A DNA stretch of 64,000 bases, taken from contig JANUWF010003375.1 in NCBI GenBank assembly GCA_026120185.1, forward strand, positions 3,476,736-3,540,735. Reading direction: 5' to 3'. The notes beneath the pieces are model-generated. The model had not been told where the DNA came from and did no database searches. It was given only the letters and a program-made list of their open reading frames with translations. This document shows, in pieces, positions 1-11,079 of the stretch (position 1 is the stretch's first letter; each line of letters begins with the position of its first letter). This DNA is from Voacanga thouarsii. Taxonomy: Eukaryota; Streptophyta; Magnoliopsida; Gentianales; Apocynaceae. The translations under genes and the position numbers were made by a program.

Positions 1-1050
1 ATTTTCTTATGGTGATATTAAAAATATAAAATACAACTATTTATATAGTAAGGGTATTTTTAATCATTTTAATAGCCAATGCAATGTGTCTTTTTGGTCC
101 TCAGAATAGCCTGTAAGTGCTAGTTAATTCTAGGTTGAGGAAATGGTCACAATAAAAAGGACTTAATTTTATTTAGGAAGTCTAATTTATTTTTGGACTA
201 AAATAAAATAAAGGAGCAAGAGAAATTGAATTTATTGTCTAGTATAATTGGTTAATTAATTATTCAGGGCATAAACCCAGATTGAATAATTAGAAAATTA
301 TCCTGGGCCTAGACTAGGTAATAAAATACTTAAATAATTATTTTAGTTTATTTGGGCTCATTAATTAATTATTGGGTTATTTTAATAAGTCCAAGAAATA
401 AATAATTAATAGTTATTATTTTAGGCTCATTGGGTCTAAGAAAAATAATAATTTATTATTAGCCCAATAGCCTGAACTAAAGGATTTTTTAATTCACGAA
501 ATAAAAGAGTTTAGGCTTAGCTAAACTTCTTCTGTAGATAGCCTCTGAGAGTTTTGAAATATCAAAACCCCGGTGTTTTTTGGTTATAAGATATAGTGAA
601 TAGTTGTAGGTTTTGTTCTTGGTAGAGAAACAGAACGCATGACAAGGTTGGGGAAAAAAACCCAAAAGCTTATTATCTCTTTCTTTCTCTCTTCTCTCTC
701 ATTCAGTTTTTCCTTGTGACCTCTTGATTTTGCTAATCAATAGCAAAGGATCAAGAAGAGCCTTTCCTCGACTAAGTTGTTTCACCAACCTATATTGGGC
801 GGTGGAATATTCTGAGAAGCAAAAGCTTCTGCGTTCATGCACCAGAGGAGTTGGCAGATTGCTGGTTTTCAACCGAAAGCTTTAACAAATGAAGAAGCCG
901 TCACTGTTATTCCATCATCTTCTTCTCAGCCAAACAAACCAAACACATGCAGAGCTATTATTTTTTTGGCTTCCACTGCGCAGTATCGGGTTTTTTTGTT
1001 TGTTTAGTTTTCATGCATGGCTCCTGTTTGATTTCAAAGGTACACTCGTA
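1..1050 (+). mobile_element. Ty1/copia LTR copy C1 (partial, left end outside window)
   Basis: This block aligns by eye with the reverse complement of the copia LTRs at 3066-9497, 32723-34070, 52341-53700 and 55225-57262. Shared blocks, in order, are a TATA-like CTATTTATA, TGTCTTTTTGGTCCTC, a long AT-rich stretch with repeated TTAATTAATTATT, a CT-rich run near 675-700 and GATTTTGCTAATCAATAG near 727. It is in the opposite orientation to the other copies. The right edge near 1050 is where similarity to the 52.3-53.7 kb copy ends. No primer-binding site follows, so this may be a solo or broken LTR. The short ORFs inside have no recognisable product. Confidence 0.65.
37..48 (+). promoter_or_regulatory. 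TATA-like element of copia LTR C1
   Basis: CTATTTATATAG lies just upstream of the GGTCCTC block. The same spot in the minus-strand copies reads TATAAATAG or TATATAAATAG on the + strand (about 33693, 53366 and 56341). Its conservation across LTR copies suggests a core promoter; the start site is not determined. Confidence 0.4.
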
Positions 1051-1640
1051 CTTAGACTGAAGAAAATTGCACATAGAACTTAAACATTTAGCATCTACCC
1101 ATCTCGTAAGCTTTCTTCTATGCCTTCTTAGCCTCATGATCTTGGTCAATGGAATCTTCTCCAATTTCAAGATAGGAGTTGGTCAGAACATACTTGTACT
1201 CTTCCGCAATAACTATTATATTCAGATTCCTTTTCTAGTCCATGTAATTAGGTCCATTAACTTATTCTCCTTGAGTATAATGGACAAAGAATTGAAACCA
1301 GACATTTCTGTTAATTAGAAAAAAAACTTCGTTCAAAAAAATATTTGTTTTGAAAAACATATAAAAATGCATATTTAAAACATTGTATTATTTCTATGAT
1401 ATGGTCAACCAATTAAAACCATTTTCAAAAAATATGAAAAATTTGGCTCTTAGAAACATTGATAGAACTTCATAAGAAGGTGGACAATTTTCTAAGTTAA
1501 CTATATAACTATCACAAATTAAACTTCTTTAATAGATAATGATCCAGAGATAGTTCCATCGATAGGATGGTCACTACTCTCACTACCTGCGGATAATCTA
1601 GTATTAATACCTCTAACGGATAGGCTGATTGGCACTAACA
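1051..1640. other. Unassigned AT-rich stretch
   Basis: No gene or clear repeat family was recognised. The small ORF at 1067-1318 has no known motif. The stretch probably belongs to retroelement leader sequence, but I could not align it convincingly to the leaders at 1990-3050 or 53937-55210. Confidence 0.4.
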
Positions 1641-1645
1641 CATAT

Positions 1646-1832
1646 TGTCACGCCCCGTGCCCGTGGACCTGGGAGCGCAACTATGGGCCTGGCAGCACCC
1701 ATGGTCAATTACTTGGCCGCCATCCTCGCTGGGTCAAAATGGATATCTCAAGTTGACAATGGGTACTTAGGCCCATTCTTATATACCATTCATACTTCTC
1801 ATCCCAATCTAATGTGGGATTGGGGCATCACA
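1646..1832 (-). mobile_element. 187-bp mini solo-LTR-like element (TRIM/SMART-like) with TSD
   Basis: The + strand starts TGTCACGCCCC and ends GGGGCATCACA, so the termini are imperfectly inverted and carry the TG...CA ends of an LTR. A perfect 5-bp target duplication CATAT flanks it at 1641-1645 and 1833-1837. On the minus strand a TATATAAG box lies about 50 bases from the TGTGATGCCCC end, as expected for LTR sense orientation. It is more GC-rich than its surroundings. The size fits a terminal-repeat retrotransposon in miniature reduced to one LTR; a MITE is less likely given the TG/CA ends and the TATA box. Confidence 0.7.
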
Positions 1833-1837
1833 CATAT

Positions 1838-1989
1838 CCTAGGCATTAATTATAATTCCTTCGTTAGTTTTAGATTCTCGTGAAAATCCATCCTATAGGG
1901 GGTCATTCTTGGAATGATATGAAGATAACTACAATCACTTAATAGGAATCCATGATAGAAGGCGTAGAGCCGTTGGAACCCCTCTCTCA
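1838..1989. other. Short unassigned flank of the mini element
   Basis: It continues the sequence interrupted by the 187-bp element. No coding or repeat signal was recognised. Confidence 0.4.
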
Positions 1990-3050
1990 CTTAATATTTT
2001 GAGAAAATAGGTTTTTAGAAAAAAAATCTTTTTTTTAAAATTAATTAGTTTTTATTAACTCTAGTGAAATCCCAAAAAATTCATCCATTATTTTCTATGT
2101 TAAGGATACAATCCTTTAACAGAATAAATTATGAATTTTTATTTTCACTACCTAAGTTAAAATTATTTTTTAGGAACTAAATTTAAAATATTTGAATTCA
2201 AAATATTCTCTATGTCAAGGATAAAACCCTTTGGAAGATAAACCATGAATTTTATTTTAAATTCCTTAGTTCCATTTTAAAAGCATTTTTCTTTAATTAT
2301 TTTATCTAGAGAAAAAAAATTAATTTCTCAAAAACCTTTATGCATTTGATCACAAAATTAAATAAAGTAGCCATGCTCCAAAAAATAATGTTTTTTTTAT
2401 GCTATTTCTAACATTTAATTCTTATGTGACCAAATAATAGATTAAACATAATAATAATAAAATTAAAATGATCTTATTTAATTTTAAGGTGGTTCTTCTT
2501 TTACCAACCATTTTCATTCAAAATTATTTATCATCGTAAATAAACAATTGCAAGAAAAATAACGTCATGTGATATGCCCCCGCCCCCCCCCAAAAAAAAG
2601 AAAATTACAAGGAAAAATTGAATAGAAAAATTTGAAAGCTCAAACTGCACGAACAGTGATCGAATTGCTAAAGAAAAGCTGATCCTTGCTTGCTCCAAAA
2701 TCATCAACCATTTTCTTCATTTATTTTCTATTTCTCCTTAGAGTCTTGATGTTGCTCAAGCACCAATATTGTTACAAAATTCCAGTAGATGAATTTAATA
2801 CAATATCAATCACTTATGCCTTTCAAAACGATGCGTATACAAATTCTATAGAAAACTGAAAAACAATAAATACAAGTGTCTATATCTCCACATACGAGAC
2901 GTACACATACGAGACGTACATAACATCTACCCATATAAAAAATCACAAGGGATTCATACAGTCACAAAGATTGATTTATTTTTTTTTTTAATTAGTAAAG
3001 GAACCACCTTTCTGGTTATTATCCATAAGCATGCTCCTGGATTATAATCT
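1990..3050 (-). mobile_element. Leader (5' untranslated region) of minus-strand copia element C2
   Basis: This lies immediately downstream, on the minus strand, of a primer-binding site and a 5' LTR. It resembles 53937-54480, the leader of element C4, sharing phrases such as GTCAAGGATAAAA and long T/A runs. It has a C9/A8 homopolymer tract near 2578-2598 and a short direct duplication of ACATACGAGACGTAC at about 2890-2921. No gag frame remains, so the element is truncated on this side. Confidence 0.55.
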
Positions 3051-3065
3051 GGCTCTAATACCACT
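3051..3065 (-). promoter_or_regulatory. Primer-binding site (tRNA-Met type) of copia C2
   Basis: The minus strand reads AGTGGTATTAGAGCC directly next to the LTR end. The usual plant initiator-tRNA-Met primer site is TGGTATCAGAGC, so this copy has one change (C to T). It marks C2 as a 5' LTR with its interior to the left. Confidence 0.8.
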
Positions 3066-6000
3066 TGAAGGATCACTAAAAAATAAAACCATAGTGGAAA
3101 ATAGCAATTTAAAATTTTTTCGAGACAAAGTTTAGAAGTACTTACTTTTAGGCCACTTAAATTAAATAATCAAGGGATTTAGATTTGATGAAACGCCTTG
3201 GTTTGTCATGACTACTTGTTCTGCAGAAATACTGACCAAACGTCGATTCCTTCACATCGAACACATGCACCAAAATTGCTAACTTTTAATGTTTTAAAGT
3301 ATTTTCGAATTTTCTATAGGCTATCTATTAGTGAAAGTAGAATAATCCGTGAAAGAATAATATTTAGAAGAATTAAATTGGGGGAACTAATTCAAAAGGA
3401 TTTGAGAAAACTAAAAAAGGTAGCCAAGAGAAAGAAAAGCTCTTGCGGTCAAAATCTTTTTTACGAAGGAAAATGAAAGCCGTTTTTATATGTTTTTAAT
3501 GGTTTTCCAATTTCATACATGAAAACCAATTTTTTTTGTTTTCTTCATGCATGTCACTAGAATGACTAGGAAAATTATTATTTTTTTATATGTTTTTGGC
3601 AATTTTCAAAACCGAACAACTAGCTTTCCGTTTTTTTTCTTTTCACTGCCTTTCTTCTTTCTTTTTTTTTTCTTATTTCTTTTTTCGTTTTAAATTTTTT
3701 TTTAATATATGGCGGCTATTCCTTGTTTCCAAAGAAAACAATAGCCATCACCTTTAACTCTAGTGGGCTAGGGTATATTTTTAATTAGCCCAAAACCTAT
3801 TAAATAACTCTCTTATTAATTAATTAATCCACTTGGATGCTAATATAAAATTACTCAAGATAATTAATTAATAAACTAATTTAATTAAATTAGCTCAAGA
3901 CTAATTAATATTTCCCTTATTAATTAATTAATTAATTAATCCACTTGGGACCAATATAAAATTACCCAAAATAATTAATAAACTAATTTAATTAAATTAG
4001 CCTAATAAATTATTCTAGACCAAATAAATAATTAATTGGTCTTCCAGAACAAATTTTCCATTATTAATTCACCCAATAAGCCCATGTAGTAAGTACATTT
4101 ACTAAGGTCACTTGAGCTACTATGGGGACCAAAAGACATATTATTCTTGACTACTAAAATGACCAAAATACTATTACTAATAAATAGCCGTATTTTATTA
4201 TTTTATTATTTTAAATATTTTATTTATCACCATAAAAATATTAACCCTAAGAATAATGTTGCAAGTGTTATGTCTTCAACCTACATGTGTAATGATGAAA
4301 ATACTACTCTACGTAACACCCGTCATTGAGATAGAAAAAATGTAATAACATATTCCTCAATGACATTTACCATCCTTTGATAACTAGTCCGATAATCTAT
4401 GACTTCCAGTATATACCAACTTATTTTAGGAAGCTATCTAAAAGCATACATACTAAGTCACGTTTCCTGGTGCCCTGGTTTATTTTGATTATTTTGGACA
4501 ATCACTAGAGGGGTGATATCTTCACTAAGTGAAGCGTAAAAACTCTATTGTATATATTTATCTTAATTAACTAGAGTCATACACTCAATGTACAAAGCTA
4601 TTAGCCTTGTGTTAAGGCCTCACCTATTATACATCAAAGTACACAAGTCCAGTTTCACCATAATAAGCAACTAATACTCAAGTCTAAAGGTACTCGTGTA
4701 ACATCCCTTTTTTGTACAATTTGACTGGTGACTGTTTAATATAGAATGAGTATTTGTATGAAGGCTCGGAACAAGAAATGATTAGTTTAATGAACTGAAT
4801 GTATTGGTGCGATAAAATATTTAGGGGCATTATTGAAATTTTGAAATGAGGGGACCTAGATGGAATTTTTGAATTTGTTCTACCTGTACCCTAAATCTTC
4901 AGATTGCGACTACTTTTAGTAGAATAATAATTTAAGGGTACATTAAGAACAAAAATTGATCAGTGTATGAGATGAATATTTTAGTATAAATTGAGCTATC
5001 GAAGTTATCAGGGTCATTTTATAATTTTGACCGCGATTGAAATTTTTATTGCAATTTGGAAAGAACTAAGAAAGAATTGAGAATTTTGATTCTCATTATT
5101 GAATTGAGTGAAATTTATATATTCCATTGGTGGAATAAAATATTTTCCCGATACGGACCGGAATTACAGTTATTTTTTGAGAAAAATTCTAAAATGCGGT
5201 CGAAATTGAGGCAAGCGGCGTAACATGATTGGTGGATGGAAATAAGTATCAAAACACCATTGTAGGAGTGAAATATTTATGGGATTATGTAATTGGAAAA
5301 GCTTATTAAGTAAGCTTAAGAGATAATAAGAAAAATGGTGGAAATTTGAGAAAATAACATGTGTAAAGTTAGTCAGAATGTGTGACCAATTTGGTCACAA
5401 TTTTGACCAACAAATGGCGGTGGAAATGATGTGAAAACATCCAGATTTCGTGCAGATATAAGGGAGGAAAGAAAGAGAAAAGAAAAAGAGAGAAAATAAG
5501 AGAGAAAGTTCAGAAAAATCAAGGAAAATTAGAAAAGAGAGAGAAGTGTGTGTTCTTGGTGATTCTTGGAGCAAAATCAAGCTAGAAGATCTCATACACA
5601 AGGAAAAAAGCTATACTTCATGAATTAAAGTTGTAGATTTCATTGTAGGAATCATTATGGTATGAATATTGTTGGGAACATATGAAAGGTGTGATTTTGT
5701 CTAGCATGATTTCTATGTTTGGGGAAATTGGTTTGTGTATATGTGTGCTTGTTTGTTTGAGGGTTTATATACAAGGTGTACGAAGGTGTTTTGATGGTGG
5801 TTCAGTTGGTTGTTCTTGGCTGAAAAAGGTGTAAGAAATGGAAAGGAAAGATGGAATTAATTGTTGAAGAAAATGAATTGTTAATGTTGTTGTTTGCACT
5901 TGTTGAACTTGATGTTGGAAAATATAATTTTTCTGGGCTAAGTATCTCTGAAAAAAAAAGAATTGAAGGCCATTATTATGGAATTTAAGATGTTTTAAAT

Positions 6001-7451
6001 GTTATATAGTTGTTAGGATTAGAGTGGAACAGATGGTGTGAGGAAAGGAAACAAAAACAGAAATTCTGTTTTGAAGAATTTCCTAGCAGCTTTGAAGAAT
6101 AAATAAACTGTACAAATTGGCTTGTTGTTCTGGAACCCCATGACCTGAAACTTATATCTAAATGTCTTAGGATCATTTTGGGACCAAATTTACCCAATTT
6201 GGAGTTGTGAAGAAAACGTTATGTTGAAAATACCACAAGCTGCCAAAACAGTAATGGGATTGGAAAGCTGAGATATTGTAAGAAAAACTGACTGAAATAA
6301 GAAGGGAAATCAGTGGTTCATGAAGTGGAAATCATCAACTAATGTGTTGAGGATATTTTGGAATGAATTTGACATCATTTGGGCAAGTGGATTGAAAGTT
6401 ATGAGCAAAACAAGATGATGTGCCAAAGCTGGAAATTGCAGAGTTTTCATTAAAGAACAAATAAATTCATGAAGTGATTTTATTTATGTTCATGGATGAA
6501 TGATAAGTTAATTGGGTATATGAAGACCTTATATTCTTGTGAAGAAGAGGAAATAAGGAAATAGAATACAAGCATGCAAGATATTTCATTTCAAGTATGG
6601 AATGAAATAGGAAATGAAGTGATATTCTTATATGACTATATATTTGGTCATATGTACATTGTCGTCGACAAATATAGAATACTAAATGCGTTATGAATTA
6701 TCATTATTGTAGGCCGTTTATTGTTAACCAATGGTGATGACTTAGTGAATATTTATCTTGCTAAATGATAAGCTATTTGTGGTAATTCCCTATATCTACT
6801 CAACGTTTTCAATAAAGCTCTTTTGTGAGAAAAATATTATAAACCATGCTAGTTTATTTTATTGAAAATATTATGAATCATTTGGAAGCATAAATGATTT
6901 TGCACTATTTAAGTATGCTTTATTTTGATAAATTATACCCATATGATGAAATGATTTGGAAACCTTGCATCAAATTCATTAAGCAACTTATGATTGCACT
7001 TCAATAAAGGTTGCAAAAGCTATTGCATGAAAATATGATTTAATGAAATATCGGTATGGAACCAAATTATATGTGTTCATTTTCAAAGTCATTTCAAGAA
7101 AGAAAATATTTTCAGAATGGAAATGTTTTGGAATTAATTGGGCTGTGGAATTGTTGAGACATTGCTATAATCTCTGGTGTGATGTGATGCTTGAGTACTC
7201 AAAGGGACTTTACACTTATACTAACTTGTGTGGGTTTGAGAACGCTATTCGGTTGGTGGGCACCTCTAGACTGTGGTCTCTTATTTCACGGGTCACTAGT
7301 ATTTGATGTTTAGTCATATTTAGCTAGCACCCGTTATCCAAAATGGAAATGGAGGGACGGGCGTGGGATACCCGGGCCAATATGACAATCCATGACGATG
7401 GTTATCATATGTTTAATTGCGGCATACGCACTAGGTTATTCATACTAATTA

Positions 7452-7617
7452 ATGACATGGGATTGTAAATCCTGTATAGGCCATTGTGGCATTATTGGTT
7501 GGAATAATATTCCTTCCAAATGAGATAGCAATGCATGATGTGGGATTGTAAATCCTGTACGGCTAGTGGGCAACATCAGTTAGAATAATATTCCTTCCAA
7601 ATGAAATAGTAACGCAT
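7452..7617 (+). repeat. Two-copy tandem duplication, about 83 bp, inside L1
   Basis: The block GGGATTGTAAATCCTGTA...ATATTCCTTCCAAATGA occurs twice in succession, starting at about 7452 and 7535. The related LTR L2 has only one copy at the equivalent place (around its G1 insertion site), so the duplication is private to L1. Confidence 0.7.
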
Positions 7618-8123
7618 AATTTTGGATACTTAAGTATATTTTGAAAATACGGAATGATTTTTTATTAAAAAGCCCAAAGCTTATATTATTCATCATGTTT
7701 TGGTGTTGAGAATCTATTTTCCCGACGAAAAGAACAATACTTCAATGATTTCACTATAGATAATTCTCAAAAAAGAAATAGTGATTCTTTTACTGTTCCA
7801 ACAATTTGAATCATGTATCACAACCACAGTGTTATTAAAACTACTCACAACACACTACGGGACTTACTAAGATATATTATATCTCACATAAGTTTTATCT
7901 ATACTTTTCAAGTAGACTTTTGTGAATATCTGGATTTGTATAAAGGCAGGACCCGAAGAAGTTAGTTCATGTATTTTACCTTACTATTATTCAGGCTTAG
8001 ATCCAAAAGACTTTGTAGCCACAAATTGTATAAGCAAATATTTAAAGTGTATGATATAATTCTTTTGGAGCTATTAAGTCTCTGTGTTTGTTATTTATTA
8101 AATTGTACTATTATAAAGACCCA

Positions 8124-8138
8124 TTGTCATTATGACAA
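8124..8138 (+). other. Conserved U5-end stem-loop of L1
   Basis: TTGTCATTATGACAA is a perfect palindrome 46 bases before the LTR end, preceded by TTATAAAGACCC. Equivalent hairpins with different paired bases occur at 10324-10341, 10951-10973, 17461-17480, 29159-29174 and 34117-34135, always between TTATAAAGA and the LTR terminus. Confidence 0.6.
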
Positions 8139-8295
8139 GGCAACATTCGCAACTATTTGGGCCCTGTAGTTGTAGAGTGTTACAACTCGTCCACGCAGTA
8201 GCGGTGATACATCAATCTTTATTTATTATAGTACTTTTATAAAGATTATTATAGTGTGGTCTAGTTCTATGTATTCTAAATATGCTTACACTATT

Positions 8296-9182
8296 TGATG
8301 AGACTCCGCTTCATCATGGAGGTTAAGATTAAGGAGGGGGAGGCGTGACCATACAAGAACTTAAGCCGGCAACAAAGACGGACGAAATTCGACCCAAAAG
8401 GAGGCCTCCAGAGGACGGCCGGCGCTGCCTTGAGCAACATAACCGGCACCGACTACATTCTGTCCCAACAACTGCCTCAATCACAACAAAACCGACCCGA
8501 AGACAGATCACAACTGATGCCGGCTGTGATGTCCAAATCGGCACCGGCTTCCCCCTGGGCAGCTGACGATTGTTCCACATTTTTAATGTTTTCTCCAGTT
8601 TTCTTTAATTTTAATTGTTTGTAAAGACTTATTATTACCCTAAACTGTAATAGAACCTCAGGGATTACCTTAGTTAGGGTTAGGGTAGTATAAATAGCAC
8701 CTTTAGTATTTGACAACACAATTCATACACTTTAATTCAAATTTGAGAGAGAATCTTGAGAGGCTCTAGCCTCCTTGTTCATCTTGTTCAAGACTATGCT
8801 TAAGGGTTATTCCTCCTTATGAATGAGTCTATAAATCTTTTGGATAATCCAATGTTATTTTCTTTGAATAAGTCTTAGTTGCTTTGTTCTTCTAAGGTTT
8901 GTTTGAATTTGATCATTTGGGTGCCTATTTTCTCTATTCTATTTGTTCTTGTTTGCCTTTGTTGCTTCAAGGATATTGGGATGAGATTATAGTAGAACTT
9001 TTTGCTTTTCTTGAGGGTCTTTGAAGCTTAGTTCTTCAAGGGTTTGATAGAGGGTAGGTTGTTATTTTCAGTTTCTCCTTTTTGTCACAAGAATCTCTAT
9101 TTTTGGTCCCTTGAGTTGAGCTGAACACATAGCCAACCAAAACACCCACATCACCAAGAAAAGCCACACAAGATTCGTGTCA
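8296..9182 (+). mobile_element. 887-bp solo-LTR-like element with TSD CTATT
   Basis: It starts TGATGAGACTCC and ends ATTCGTGTCA, flanked by perfect duplications CTATT at 8291-8295 and 9183-9187. The related copia LTR at 29.4 kb shows a single uninterrupted site. It has a purine-rich run at 8323-8343 followed by TGACCATAC, so an alternative reading is a short internal remnant with polypurine tract plus an 837-bp LTR (8346-9182, TGAC...GTCA). A TATAAATAG box at 8689-8697 is followed by a T-rich transcribed-looking region. No coding sequence is recognisable. The 8400-8570 part is clearly more GC-rich than the surroundings. Confidence 0.75.
8689..8697 (+). promoter_or_regulatory. TATA box of the 887-bp element
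   Basis: TATAAATAG is preceded by TTAGGGTTAGGGTAG. Its central position within the LTR-like unit fits a U3/R boundary. Confidence 0.55.
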
Positions 9183-9497
9183 CTATTGACATGAGTGGAA
9201 TACTCACTGGTCTAAGATAAACCATTATCCATTTAGAATTCATAGTGTAATGATCTAAACATTGATAAAGTGCCCAACTTTATCAATCGATCAAGAACAA
9301 TTTTTCTACTTATGTATTAGTATCCCATAATCTACACCTTACTGTGAAAGCACGATCCAATCATGTAGACTAATTACTATCACACTTAGACCTTAATGTG
9401 CATATATATGTAAACCAAAAAAATATTAATGAATGAAGTATTTTATTAATTTCTAAAATACTAAAATATATTGTCCATTTGGGCATACATTCCAACA

Positions 9498-10132
9498 AAA
9501 TTAATAAAAAAAGCTCATGCTCCAAAGCTCAATCCAGAAGGTAATTTAGTTGAATCACTAATCTCATTTTCTCTCTTTTCTTTGTCTTTTTCCTTATTCT
9601 TCTTATTCTTCTATATTATACCTTATGTTCATTGTGATTCATTTCCCTAACTTAGCTCGGATGGAATCTATTCAAAGGAGGTTGAGGCTTGTATATCGAA
9701 GCAATCAAGACCTCTTTATCATTGAAGTGACACATTCAAAATGGACCCATCTTTAAATAAGTAATTCTTGTTTTAACCTTTGATTTCAATGAACTCATGT
9801 TTTGTAAAGTAATGTTATGATGAGGTGTTGAGATGATGAATTTGGGGAGTAATTTATGTTGCTTTATTATGACGATATTTGAGGAGGAGATGATAGTATA
9901 TGTGATTTCTATGGGTGGAGAATGGGAGATATTATGTTTGTTAGACTCTATCTTTATTTGAAGATGTACTATATGTTGGGGTGTATGACATGATTAAAGC
10001 TATGGATTTAAGGTGATATCTTTGTTATGATTGACAGGTATTATGTGATGAGATATTATGCACAGTATGCAGTATTATGAATAGAATTTATATCAATGTC
10101 ATCTGTACTGTGATCTAATTGTTGCTGTGGAA

Positions 10133-10224
<92 letters not shown>

Positions 10225-10279
10225 CAATAATTGCAATCACAAGGTAACGAACTTTGTTGAATTTCTCTCAAGTGGGACA
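9498..10279 (+). mobile_element. Left segment of chromoviral LTR H (5'-truncated)
   Basis: The last 20 bases (CTCTCAAGTGGGACA) continue exactly into 28415 (AGCATAACATTGAG) when L2 is removed, matching the LTR phrase AAGTGGAATAAACATAACATTGAG of G2 (reverse complement of about 34920-34945). The start of H is missing: sequence directly right of copia LTR C2 does not show the TGTAA start. It contains the ATT microsatellite. No gene is recognisable here. Confidence 0.55.
10133..10224 (+). repeat. (ATT)n microsatellite, about 30 copies
   Basis: An uninterrupted ATT trinucleotide run. The isoleucine-repeat ORF through it is an artefact of the repeat. Confidence 0.98.
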
Positions 10280-11041
10280 TATAACACCCCACAGCTACAA
10301 GGCCCGAATAGCTGTGGATGTCGCCCTGTCGTAATGACAAGGGGTCTTTATAACGGTGCAATTTAATAAATAACAAACACAGAGACTTAATAGCTCCAAA
10401 AGGAATTATATCATATACTTTAAATATTTGCTTACACAATCTGTGGTTACAAAGTCTCTTGGATCTAAACCCAAACAATAGTAAGGTAAAATGCCTTAAC
10501 TAACTTCTTCAGGTCATACCTTTATACAAATCCAGGTATTCACAAAAGTCTACCTGAAAAGTATGGATAAAACTTGTGTGAGATATAATATATCTTAGTA
10601 AGTCACGTAGTGTGCTGTGAGAAGTTTTAATAATACTATGGTTGTGATGCATGGATAAAATTGTTGGAATGGTAAAAAAACTACTATTTCTTGTTTGAGA
10701 AGTATCTATAGTGAAATCATTGAAGTATTTCTCTTTTCATCGGGAAAATAGATTCTCAACACTAAAACATGGTGAATAATATTAGCTTTGGGCTTTTTAA
10801 TTAGAAATCATTCCGTATTCTCAAAATACGTTTAAATATCCAAAATTTTACATTGCTATTTCATTTGGAAGGAATATTATTCCAACTGATATTGCCACTG
10901 TAACACCCCTACTCAAAGTAATAGCATAAGCATATCAAAATCGAGTGTCGCCCCGTCCAGTTACCCAAACAAGAGATCTTTATAATGAAGAACCAACAGA
11001 GTATACAAGGTCTAAATCCATACTATCAATATCATACATAT

Positions 11042-11053
<12 letters not shown>

Positions 11054-11079
<26 letters not shown>
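11054..11079 (+). repeat. (AT)n microsatellite in G1 3' LTR
   Basis: A dinucleotide run also present at the same LTR position in both palindrome arms (about 23730-23752 and 25255-25290). Confidence 0.95.

Larger units (their letters stand above)
4697..8184 (+). mobile_element. Solo chromoviral LTR L1, 3.49 kb, with TSD ACTCG
   Basis: It begins TGTAACATCCC and ends GAGTGTTACA, and is flanked by identical 5-bp duplications ACTCG at 4692-4696 and 8185-8189. The paralogous copia LTR at 29223-29769 gives the empty site, with one copy of ACTTG at the matching place. It contains no gag or pol. It is the same subfamily, inverted, as L2 (10280-28409), and more distantly related to the LTRs of G1. The U5 end carries the conserved stem-loop at 8124-8138. 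It probably formed by LTR-LTR recombination. ORFs inside it are short and unrelated to known proteins. Confidence 0.92.
3066..9497 (-). mobile_element. Copia 5' LTR C2, interrupted by two solo LTRs
   Basis: The + strand ends are TGAAG at 3066 and CCAACA at 9497, so the LTR sense start is TGTTGGAATGTATGC, typical of Angela/Tork-like copia LTRs. Segments are 3066-4696, 8185-8295 and 9183-9497. Subtracting the two nested elements and their duplicated sites leaves about 2,047 bp, close to the 2,038 bp of the LTR at 55225-57262, which supports all four insertion breakpoints. The blocks match the other minus-strand copies in order. To its right there is no polypurine tract, consistent with a 5' LTR on the minus strand. 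Confidence 0.85.

Noticed and set aside
1629..1883. 84-codon ORF
   Set aside because: It covers the 187-bp mini-LTR and its flanks; the frame is explained by the GC-rich element and shows no protein motif.
2577..2598. C9/A8 homopolymer junction as a poly(A) tail of a retroposed gene
   Set aside because: It lies within the copia leader, is short, and has no adjacent target duplication or coding sequence.
8680..8690. Telomere-like TTAGGGTTAGGG
   Set aside because: Only two units, next to a TATA box in an LTR; no array of the plant repeat TTTAGGG is present.
8303..9190. Alternative borders with duplication ATGAG (8298-8302, 9191-9195)
   Set aside because: The ends would not be TG...CA; the CTATT borders fit both LTR ends and the empty site in C3 better.
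10127..10366. 79-codon ORF with an isoleucine run
   Set aside because: It is created by the ATT microsatellite and continues into LTR L2; no domain.
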